64,000 nt of DNA, taken from positions 12,356,001 through 12,420,000 of the forward strand of contig CM040103.1 in assembly GCA_022496805.1 (NCBI GenBank). Reading direction: 5' to 3'. The notes below the pieces were generated by a model, which made no database searches, had not been told where the DNA came from, and was given only the letters and a program-made list of their open reading frames with translations. Position numbers and translations under genes: made by a program. This DNA is from Pohlia nutans (Eukaryota; Streptophyta; Bryopsida; Bryales; Mniaceae). Shown in pieces: positions 33,335-42,373 of this stretch (the first letter of the stretch is position 1; each line of letters opens with the position of its first letter).

Positions 33335-34100
33335 TATTCAAGTTTTGCTTGCCTTTTTGGACTGCCGGTACCGGCACTGCGATTTTGGGTCCCTCATGAG
33401 TTTAAGTGTTGCTTGTCTTTTAGGACTGCTGGTACCGGCAGTGCCATTTTAGGTCCCTCATGTGTTTAAGTGTTGCTTGCTTTTTTGGACTGCTTGTACC
33501 GACACTGCAATTTTGGGTCCCCTTGTGTATAAGTGTTGTTTGCCTTTTTGGACTGCCGGTACCGGCACTGTCATTTTGGGTGCCTTTGTGTTCAAGTTCT
33601 GCTTGTGTTTTTCGACTGCCGGTACCGGCACTGCGATTCTGGGTTCCTTTGTGCTCTAAGTTTTGCTAGTGTTTTTGCACTGTCGGTACCGGCACTGCAA
33701 TTTTGGGTTCCCTTGTGTTCTAAGTGTTGGTTGTGATTTTGCACTGCCGGTACCGGCACTGTCATTTTGGGTTCCCTTGTATTCTAAGTTTGCTAGTGAT
33801 TTTGCACTGCCGGTACCGGCACTGCGTTTTTGGGTTCCCTTGTGTTCTAAGTGTTGGTTGTGATTTTGCACTGCCGGTACCGGCACTGCGTTTTTGGGTT
33901 CCCTTGTGTTCTAAGTTTGCTAGTGATTTTGCACTGCCGGTACCAGCACTGCGTTTTTGGGTTCCCTTGTGTTCTAAGTGTTGGTTGTGATTTTGCACTG
34001 TCGGTACCGGCACTGCGTTTTTGGGTTCCCTTGTGTTCTAAGTTTGCTAGTGATTTTGCACTGCCGGTACCGGCACTGCGTTTTTGGGTCCCTCCATTTG
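33335..34100. repeat. 63-bp tandem array with the same palindrome
   Basis: Twelve units of 63-64 bp, each with a GCCGGTACCGGC-type core (starts 33361, 33425, 33489, 33552, 33615, 33679, 33743, 33806, 33870, 33933, 33997, 34060). The spacer reads 'tttttgggttcccttgtgtt' then 'ctaagt', and alternate units carry 'gttggttgtg' or 'ttgctagtg', so the older period is about 127 bp. ORFs on both strands are by-products of the repeat. Confidence 0.9.
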
Positions 34101-34324
34101 GCAATCTCTTTAGAATTAGTCTCGCCAGCATTAACCCTTAACCCTTTAACGTCCCAATTCAACATTGTTTTCAAAGATGCGCTATAAAATGTTTGATAAA
34201 ACCCTAAAATGGAGTAGATGTACAAATTAAACTTGTAAATGTCAATATGAAGATCACGTCTGTACGGTTGGATGCATCATATTTTTATTAATATTTTTAA
34301 TTTAGTTTTAAATGGTTTTCTCTT

Positions 34325-34770
34325 GAAATCCTCAAAAATGTAATGAAATTGGAATAACATGCCCTACGAGATGGTATGGTTTCCATTATTTGATTTTACC
34401 TATTTTGGTAAATCATGTTTGAGATCTCACTTTTTGAACTAAGAATGAAACTTGGCATAAACCAATTGTGTTATTTTTCTAAAAATCATACTAACCTATT
34501 TTGAAGATCCAAACCGTTCAAAGAATTTTCAACTTGCACAAGAACCAAGAGTAATTTTGGTGGATGAAAACTGTCCAATCTAGATGAGATCTGGACAGAT
34601 GAATTTTTTTTAAATAACACAATCGGTTCATGTCAAGTTTTATTCTTAGTTCAAAAAGTGAGACCTCAAACATGATTTTCCAAAATCGGTAAATTCAAAT
34701 AAACAAAACCATACCACCTCATTGGGCATGTTATTCAAATTTCATTACATTTTATTGAAATTTTTTAACT
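34325..34770. repeat. Foldback inside the 11-kb element
   Basis: Inverted arms 34325-34480 and 34606-34770, for example 'aaatcatgtttgagatctca' against 'tgagacctcaaacatgattt', around a loop of about 125 bp. Non-coding. It may be a MITE that landed in the larger element. Confidence 0.65.
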
Positions 34771-34986
34771 TACCTTGGATGGACCTCCACCTTACCTTGT
34801 ATAGAGTTTATTTGAATTTCTCAAGCAAAGGAATTTAAATTTAAAAATTATAGTAAAAGACTTGAGTTACAATCTGAGCACTGTGTCGTCGTTCACTGCA
34901 AAGGATTCATCATGTAAGGTAAAAAATTTCAGTTAAGCCGTAAAAATCTCATGAATCTAATGAAGTAATTTCTCATGAGCAAAACC

Positions 34987-35659
34987 AGTGCCGGTACCGG
35001 CAGTGGTTTTTCAAGGTGTTGTGAGATCAAGAATGAGGTCTTTGAGAGCAGTGCCGGTACCGGCAGTACTCATGGGGGGCAGCTCATGCGTTTCACGAGG
35101 GCGCAAGGACACGGCTCAGATTGGAAGCTCGTGCGTCATCAGATTCATGCGCTCCGGGCCCATGTTCCCAGGATCTCCGGAGCTTGCAGGCGGTGATTTG
35201 CTGGCTGGCTGGCTGATCGATAATTTAGGATCGGAGTAGGCTGGCTGATCGATAATTGAGGATTGGGGTTGGCTCATGCGTCATCAGATTCATTGGATGC
35301 GGGGGCAGCTCATGCGTCATCAGATTCATGCGCTCCGGGTCCCTGTTCCCAGAATCTCCGGAGCTTGCAGGCGGTGATTTGCTGGCTGGCTGGCTGATCG
35401 ATAATATAGGATCGGAGCAGGCTGGCTGATTGGTAATTGAGGATTGGGGCTGGCTGGCTGATCGACAATTAAGGATCTTTCTACGCTAGCTGATCGATAA
35501 TTAAGGATCGGAGATTCAGGAACACATGACCCATCTTTGCATGACCCTCATGACCCTGATTCTCTACTGCCGGTACCGGCACCACTCTAGATGACCCATA
35601 TTTTTTCTCCAACTTCGCAATTCACATGACCCAGAATTCTCACTGCCGGTACCGGCACT
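34987..35659. repeat. Four scattered palindromes and GGCTGGCTGATCGATAATT repeats
   Basis: Palindrome-type cores at 34987, 35050, 35566 and 35642; the first two have the flanking AGTG/CAGTG order reversed. Between them lies a roughly 220-bp duplication (about 35070-35270 and 35285-35465, 'catgcgtcatcagattcatg', 'ctccggagcttgcaggcggt') and about six short units of GGCTGGCTGATCGATAATT or close variants. No clear ORF. Confidence 0.8.
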
Positions 35660-35678
35660 TGATTTTCACTGCGACTTA

Positions 35679-35870
35679 GTGCTCGAGTTTCTTGTGATTG
35701 AACTCAGCTCTGACTTGTGGGGCTTCTTCATGTACGTGAGGAACCCTTCGTTTCGGCCGTGTCCTAATCGTCTGTATTGCAGCTGGCTTGTCTGTGATGA
35801 TGGCTTGTCGCTCATCGTGAACCCCGATGACAGCCCTACTTACATCTACAGCTCGCCTCCGCATCTTTGA
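35679..35870 (+). other. Small ORF upstream of the ParB/MTase-like gene
   Basis: Open for 63 residues (ELSSDLWGFFMYVRN..., ...SLIVNPDDSPTYIYSS) with no ATG at the very start. The base composition is less AT-rich than the surroundings. It may be a first exon or 5' UTR of the downstream gene, or a separate fragment. No family recognised. Confidence 0.2.
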
Positions 35871-36483
35871 ACTTGGCTTACAGTGCAGTATCTGATTGTT
35901 TCAAAGCTTTGTCATGAGATTCTGGTATAATGCGAACGTGTTGAATAATGCTAGGTATGATCGGTCAGTTTGAACACAAACTAGTTACTGGAAACTGAGG
36001 TATCGATGAGTCTGCGCCCCGAGGAAGCTTGAATCCCTTGCATCTCTTTCTCGAAGTGCTCTCCAGATGGAGAGATGGGCGGGACAAGATGTTGATTCTT
36101 TTAGATTGTTCATGGTTCTGTGTTCGCATTTTAGAATACTGAGACTCAGTGCTAATACACTATATTAATTGAGCCTGTGCTAGCTTTTGATTTTCAAATT
36201 TCAGAACTTCAATATTCACACTGGCCAAAATGGGTTTAGAAATGATACATTGTCAAACAGTCTAGACTCGTAGACCCTAAACCTAAACCATAATATATGT
36301 GCATGTTAATGCTTAAATATGCTAATTGCCTAGGTTTGAATGGGTTATGTACTTAAGTGTTTATTGTTTAAAATTATATGAGATTCACTCTTGGTGCCAT
36401 GATTTGAAGGTTAAGTGTTTGATTTTATTTTTAAAAAGTGGTTTAACTAATGTGGAAGTTTGTTGGTTTGTTTCATTTGCTCA

Positions 36484-39400
36484 GAGCTTGGCAAGATTAT
36501 GGAGTCTTCAGAATTGCCTATTTCAAGAAGCAAAATGGAATGTCAAATTCACGACATTTTGAAGAAAGAGACTGGAAATTCCTCCTCACGTTTAGAGAAA
36601 CTGAGGTTCCAGCCTCGAAATAAATCCAAACTCAACATTCCCTTGTGCAGGATGATATCTCTCTCTATCGTGCGGCCATATCTAAAGAATGACGTTATGA
36701 GTTTAGCTGCGCATTTCGTATCTTGTGGGTATTTGGAAGGCAACGGTGTGTTTTATGTAGCACTTGAAAACAACGAGGGCAAGACTATGGATGTTACACC
36801 AGATATTATTTCAACTTGGAGTGACCACTGGGTTCAGGTCAATGCACGGTTTGAAGAGCAATTGAATCTTGATGATGACTTGAGAGTATTTTCGGGCAAG
36901 ATGTTCATAGTTTGGGATGGAAATCACCGCCTGCAAGCATGGTTGCCAATCATAAACAATGAGCACGAAAACGACATTACTTGGCATTATGCGGTGGAGA
37001 GTATTGTATTGGTTGTAAATGGTGATGTTGCTAGCATGCTCACAACCCTTCATGAAGTGAATTGGTAATCTTCCTTAATTTCTTACGTCCTACATCAAAT
37101 ACTTTCTTTGATCCTCTGTTTAGTACTTCTTGGACATCTACTTTGGCAATTTTCATTGCAAATATCATTGTCTGTTGATTTTGTGGATTGATTCTTACAG
37201 GAGAAATCAAAAGTCTCATGTTACAACGAATCTCGTTCACAAATTGTATCGTGTGCAAAATATTGCACAACAACCTCTCACTTATTTCGAGTCTCTAGTC
37301 TCCAAGGATGAGTTATCTGCATCCGAGAAGAAGCTGAAGGGTTCAAAAAAGACTTGGTATACGCTCACGGCAGAAACTCTTAATGATGTTCTTTACAAGG
37401 TAATTTAAACATTTCACTTACATGATTCCCTTCCATAAATTTCATTCTTGTGATAAATTTATCTCTCCATTTGAATGCTCGAGTCCTATTGAATCATTCA
37501 CCTAAACTTTATTGATTGATTTTGTTTCATACAGCAAGAAATTGGGGAAGCAGCTGCAGCAGCTCAGCGGAAGTTTTACGAGAAATATCCAAACCAAGAG
37601 GACTAGTTCTCCAAAGGTATAAATGAGTTTATAGAGAAGGCCATTGAAAAGGTTAGGAATTCTTCACTCTTTGAGTTAAAGAAGCAGCTACCAATCGCAG
37701 ATCCCAAGCACACTCTGCAATTCTTGGAGCAAATAAAAAATCATTACGAATGCCACGATGATGAACCCGAGATGCAGCAGGAGAAACTATGGATGCTTGC
37801 AACTTCAGCTATGAGCACAGCTATGAAGGTGAAATGGCTTGTGCGTTAGAACCAACCTGAGAAGCTTTGAGAAGCTTTGAAATTTCCTAAGCCCAAGTTC
37901 AACGATTCAATATTCCCAGATTGGCTTCACAAAGCTACTTGGTGGGATCAGGTACATTCCATGTTCTGTTATGTCTTATCATTTTGATGATTCTTCAATA
38001 TCAGATAATTCAAATTTTTAGTGTTCGTTGTGTGGCAGTTGGAGGTGGAAATTGTGACTACATCGAGACTATGCGCATTTCATTGTGGGAGATAGCATTC
38101 TTCCGTGAATTTGCGGTAGAAAAAGGAATTCACAAGAATAAGAGTTGTGAGGATCAACTATACTTTACAGAAGCAATGCGGAGGATTTTATACAGGTATT
38201 TCAAGTTCATCTTGTTTCCAAGAAAGGCATGCGCAAGAACTCCTGGATATTTCGCTAGTTACCTAGATATCGACAACAAAGATTGCATGTTTACTGAGTC
38301 GATTATAAAAAATTGGGATCCTGTGCATTTTCCAACTTGTGAGTGGTATTTAGACTGCCCTCTTAAAAGGCCCCCTTCTTTTGAGATCAGTCTACGTGAA
38401 TCATTAGAGCCTGCTTTAATAGGCCAGGTTACTATTGTTTCTAAACCGCCACCAACAGAGAAGGAGAAGAAAGGACTGAAGAAGAAACAAGTATCGCCTG
38501 ATGAAAAAGAAGTTTCTACAGAGAAGGCGACCACCACTTCCAAGCGTGGTTCTAAGCGCAACGCGGATGCTGTTGAGACCGCTGCACCAGCGGCTGCTGC
38601 TAAAACCACTTCCACAGTGGACAAATCAGCACCTCCACCAGCTCAGAGTCGACCTCCATCTGTGGAGACCCCAGCTATGTCAGCATTGGAGCCAGCGGCG
38701 AAGCGGATGAAGTTGTCTACTGCAGGCTCTTCTACTCCAGCGGTGTTCCTTTCTCCCCCGAAGCAAGGTCCCATGTTGAGAAAGCCTGGTGTCAGTGTTT
38801 CAGACTACACTTGTCTTGATCTTCTTGTCAACGACTCTTTCGTGCGAATGGCAGATGAGAAGAAAAATACGAGTAAATTCTGCCCGGAGTATGATGAGAT
38901 CGTGGAGTTTTTGAAGAAGGTGAATACTACTTCTATTTTCTTTGTTTCCTCGTTTGCCATGTGTTATTTGTTTGTGTATTGTAGTCTCTATGTTTAATTC
39001 TCTATGTTTCTTCATTGTCACACAGGTTGGTGCCTCTAGACAGCTTTTCTTTGATGGTAAGGCTGTAGAGAAACCGAGGGTTGCTCTAGTCATTGCAGAG
39101 TATCCAGATGGGTTGAGGATCCCCGGTGTTTCTGACCCTCCATCTCAGGTTCCTAATTGGAATGAGAGCCTTGAGGGTTTTCTGAAAGTGACCATGGGGT
39201 TTGCATATGCATATCTCTATGACGATGGTGCATTTCTCCTTTTTTACCCCGACAGTTCCACTATCAAAAAAGAAGTAATGTCCTACTTTAAAAACTATAA
39301 GATGAAAGTAGTTGATGAGTGGACTATCATCAACTACCTCCATCTAGCAAACCCGCTCCATCCCTCAAAAAATGTGAGCTCCTCTACATTTTTTAATTTT

Positions 39401-40389
39401 CTTCAATTTTTTATATTTTTGCACATGTTTTTTAATATGACCTTCTATGTATTAATATTCATTGTTTTTTTATAGACTTTGAAGTTCAAGGTGGTTCTTC
39501 TCACCCGTGATGTTCCCTCTACGGCGGCAAGGCAGCCACCTCCTCTAGTTATCGCTAAAGACCCCTCTATTGTCCAGGTTAACTTAGCGTGTGATGACGT
39601 TCTTTTCAACGCTGTGACGTTGGAGTCACAGCTATTGAAGAAGGACACAGGCAAACCATGGCGTGGTCCCAAAGAGAAATCTGAGGTTTTGATGAAGTTG
39701 TTTGTGTATGGACTAACTCCAGCTAATGGTATCGTGGCAGACCTCACTGCATCCACAAGTAATTTTATTTTTATTGAATGAATTGCACATTCAATATCAT
39801 GTGATTTTTACCCTTTGTTTCTAATAAACCTTTTCTGCTCTGTTGTGCAGGTGCGTCTATCCGTGCAGCTAGGGCTTGCAACCGTCACATTCTAGCTCTT
39901 GAAAGTGATTCAAAGCTATTTGCTGAGGTCTTGAAGCCCCTCGTTGCTTCTCAAACCCGTACAGCGCCACCTGACACCGCTTTAATCCAGCTTCCTGATT
40001 TCGATGATGAAACCGTTCGTGACGAGCCCCTTGAAGCTACATGTGAGTAAGTTTGATTGGTTATTTAATGCAAATTGCAAATACTGGTTAGTACATCTAC
40101 ATCTCTATACGTTTTCTAATATTTCAACCGTTCTTTGATTTGCCGTTTGACAAGCGCTAAACCACTACAACGGCGCCGTTTAAACCTTAGACAGTCCTTA
40201 CAGAGTTTGGTTAGCCCTGATAGTTCCCCTCAAGGACTGCCAGTGTATGCCGAAGCACTGGCAACATCATTTGCTAATGCTAGTCCTAGTAGTTCTTCAT
40301 GTTTTTCCACACCGCGTCTACACTATGATCCACGTGTGCTCTCATATGTCAATGTGAGTGCTATTGAATCTGACGCAGATTCACCTTGA
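36484..40389 (+). pseudogene. ParB-like / DNA-methyltransferase-like multi-exon gene with stops
   Basis: Predicted exons: 36484-37064 (ATG 36499), 37201-37399, 37535-37951, about 38005-38919, 39026-39373, 39476-39758, 39851-40046, 40155-40389. All junctions are GT-AG and phases sum to 1,053 codons including the final stop. Exon 3 carries three in-frame stops (TAG 37604, TAG 37847, TGA 37868). Motifs: FIVWDGNHRLQAW at about residue 138 resembles the ParB box II of phage and bacterial ParB-like proteins; a Lys- and Pro-rich linker lies in exon 4 (KKGLKKK, PPPAQSRPPS). In the C-terminal third, VALVIAEYPDG sits where amino-methyltransferases have the DPPY motif, and later IVADLTASTSASIRAAR followed by HILALESDSKLFAEVLKPL matches the SAM-binding motif (DPFxGSGT...E.D...) of the permuted beta class. 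A ParB-like domain joined to such a methylase is common in prophages. The catalytic motif is degenerate, so enzymatic activity is doubtful. The exon 4 acceptor is the least certain junction. Confidence 0.55.
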
Positions 40390-40499
40390 TTGTACGGTTT
40401 GAGTATTTATTTATTTCCCCATCATTTCTTGATTCTATAACGACTTTGAATGCATTCTCTTTAGATTCTGTAACGAGTTTTCAATGTTTGAAGCTAGAA

Positions 40500-40650
40500 A
40501 ATTCCATTAACAACTCTAAACATACACCCCTAAATCCACGGCTATAGGTCCTTTTCCTAAACAATATTTCAGAAATATTCATTAATTACATCCTAAAACC
40601 GCGGTAATAGGAGGTACTTCAAAATCCTACACCCTGAAATTTTTCCAAAA
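40500..40650. repeat. Right subterminal motifs
   Basis: Holds CCTAAAACCGCGGTAATAGG and a variant, CCTAAATCCACGGCTATAGG, matching motifs inside the left end. 'AAATTTTTCC' runs next to the terminal repeat. Confidence 0.5.
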
Positions 40651-40696
40651 ATTTCTGCTCACTACTCACTGCTCACTGCTCACTGCTCACATACTA
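40651..40696. repeat. Right terminal inverted repeat
   Basis: On the minus strand: TAGTATGTGAGCA, then 7-base GTGAGCA units (one GTGAGTA), then GAAAT. Complementary in order to 29530-29577. Confidence 0.7.
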
Positions 40697-41235
40697 GCAT
40701 TTCCCTTTCGATCATCACCAATGTCAAAAATTGCAGCTGTTGTAACCGCAGCTCCTTCTTTTAGTGCAGTGACCAACTCTACCCGCCGTGCCCTATATTC
40801 CTCCACCTCGTCAAGATTATCTTGATTATTTTCATACCAAGAATCATAGGCTTGCAACGCCTCCAATTCAAGATGATTGGACAATTGTTCAAATGCCCAC
40901 CAATCGTTGAATAAAGGGTTGCGTTGCCTCTATGTCCTTTGCCAAGACCGGAATCTCGTCTTCCAATCGTTGAAGGCTATACCCTCAGCCCTCTCGGAAT
41001 AACGATCTCGAACCACGGTTCCACCACCATAATCCTCCATGTCGTCAAAGGCACTAAAACCCCAATCTTTCGGGAGTTTTACACTCAAGAAAGGCAAATG
41101 AGCCTCTTCTTTGGCCTCTATTTCAACAACAAAATCGTCTTCTCCCAGAGAAATATTCAAATTATCAATATTGTCTTCAAGATCTTCTAATGTAAATGCA
41201 GATGAGTCATAATCTGGTGTTCGTGTTCGTACCAT
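40697..41235 (-). pseudogene. Gag N-terminal part of gag-protease element
   Basis: ATG at 41235 (MVRTRTPDYDSSAFTLED). An acidic N-terminal segment is followed by a frame change near 40930, then NDWWAFEQLSNHLELEALQA..., ...AAIFDIGDDRKGNA, where the transposon interrupts it. It continues at 29529 on the same strand. Non-functional. Confidence 0.65.
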
Positions 41236-42106
41236 CAACCACCAACTTCTTCTAAATTAGAGATCTAATTAGTATTGCCATTTCTATACAATCTTTAAAA
41301 TTACCATATTATAACTACCTAAGTAACTTCTAAAAGTTACTACAAAGTTATTAAGTAACTTTCAAAATTAACACCAAAATTTCTTTGCTAACTTTCAAAA
41401 TTACCACAGTAAATTCTTCTAGTAATTTCTAAAATTACCACAGTAAACTTCCGCCAATAACTTTTAAAATCACCACGGTAATTGCTCTCATAATTTCTTT
41501 CAAGTTTACCTTAGTTAATGCAATAAAGTCAACCGATCTTATCACCTTATCATCGATGACTTCATCTCTCTCCTTTTGCCAAGTTCTATCAATGCTACGA
41601 AAACATGAACAATTCTGAGCAAAAACAACTTGCAAAATCTTCATTCAACTTCAAAACTTCAAAACTCCATAACTATTTGGCAGTTTGACAGTTTTTGACA
41701 ATTTTGCTGTTTTTGAGAAGCTCTCACAATTCTTAACACTTTTAACAACTAAAAATAACCTTTAAACAAGGTCTAATATAACATTTCAACACAACTTCAG
41801 CAACTCCAGCAACTTTCAAGGGTTTTACAACTTTCTTAAAAACGACCTATAAGTTGCAATTTTACTCCGTTTTTGCTGAAATCAGTTGTAAACTAAAGCT
41901 TACAGTGAAGAGCTTGTATGAACCCTATAATATATTCTATTTTAGCTCTCCAAATACGTGAAGCTCCCAATAAACTTTTCCAACTCTTGCAACTCCAACC
42001 GCACTTCAACGATCGTTACGCAAGCGCTATGACAACAATAAATTATCTACTACAACTCCACACCATCAAGTATTAAAATTTCAACACCTAAACTCCATTC
42101 TAGTCA
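41236..42106 (-). other. Leader of the gag-protease element
   Basis: About 870 bases between the 5' terminal repeat and gag. Rich in short related units such as 'aaaattacca', 'gtaactt' and 'caactttc'. No ORF or recognised PBS. Confidence 0.45.
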
Positions 42107-42373
42107 AGTAATGAAGATGAAACCCTCTTCTTACTCTATTCCTTTAGAATTAGTCTAGAAAAGTGTAGAAAGAGAAGAAACCGTGACTAAGCTTTGTATT
42201 ACAAGGCAAACCGCCAACAACAACAAGCTTCCAAGTCACAAACCCTTCCCACTCTCTCTACCACCACCAAATCTGAACTTGACAAGAATGAAGAAGACAA
42301 GGCCGGCTTGGGGTTACAACCACTCCAAAACAACCTCATAATATCCCCTTTCACACTTTCAAACTCACCAACA
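42107..42373 (-). repeat. 5' terminal repeat of gag-protease element
   Basis: Direct repeat of 26916-27181. On the minus strand it begins TGTTGGTGAGTTTG. Confidence 0.7.

Larger units (their letters stand above)
29530..40696. mobile_element. 11.2-kb TIR element with SWIM transposase and ParB/MTase-like gene
   Basis: Bounded by inverted repeats (29530-29577, 40651-40696) starting TAGTATG and made of 7-base units. It interrupts the gag of the gag-protease element: removing exactly 29530-40696 rejoins the two gag halves in frame (...GNA|PRPAT...). Contents in order: subterminal motifs; broken SWIM transposase-like gene (minus); 203-bp and 63-bp tandem arrays carrying an 18-bp palindrome; an internal foldback; more palindromes; a multi-exon ParB/methyltransferase-like gene (plus); subterminal motifs. 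I see no target-site duplication, so the superfamily (MULE, KDZ-like or other) is open. The two genes face away from each other across the palindrome arrays. Confidence 0.7.
26916..42373 (-). mobile_element. Gag-protease LTR element (nested host)
   Basis: Two direct repeats of about 266 bp (26916-27181, 42107-42373) flank minus-strand gag and aspartic protease remains. Without the 11,167-bp insertion at 29530-40696 the element would be about 4.3 kb. No reverse transcriptase, RNase H or integrase motif was found between protease and the 3' repeat, so it resembles non-autonomous gag-only (TR-GAG type) elements. Several stops and frame changes show it is old. I see no convincing target duplication. 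Confidence 0.65.

Noticed and set aside
32124..34080. CRISPR-like array (regular palindromic repeats)
   Set aside because: The spacers are themselves repeated, spacing is 63 or 203 bp, there are no cas genes and the context is a eukaryotic transposon.
33460..34141. Cys/Phe-rich repeat ORFs (RYRHC... pattern)
   Set aside because: By-products of the 63-bp repeat; open in several frames at once.
30076..40389. All in-frame stops in the nested elements can be explained by C-to-T changes, suggesting methylation-driven decay
   Set aside because: Every stop codon has a C-to-T ancestor (CAA, CAG, CGA), so the pattern carries no information without aligned intact copies.
29530..40696. 9-bp target duplication expected of a MULE
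   Set aside because: The nine bases outside each end (GGACGAGGA and GCATTTCCC) do not match; AGTATG/CATACT at the ends are inverted, not direct.
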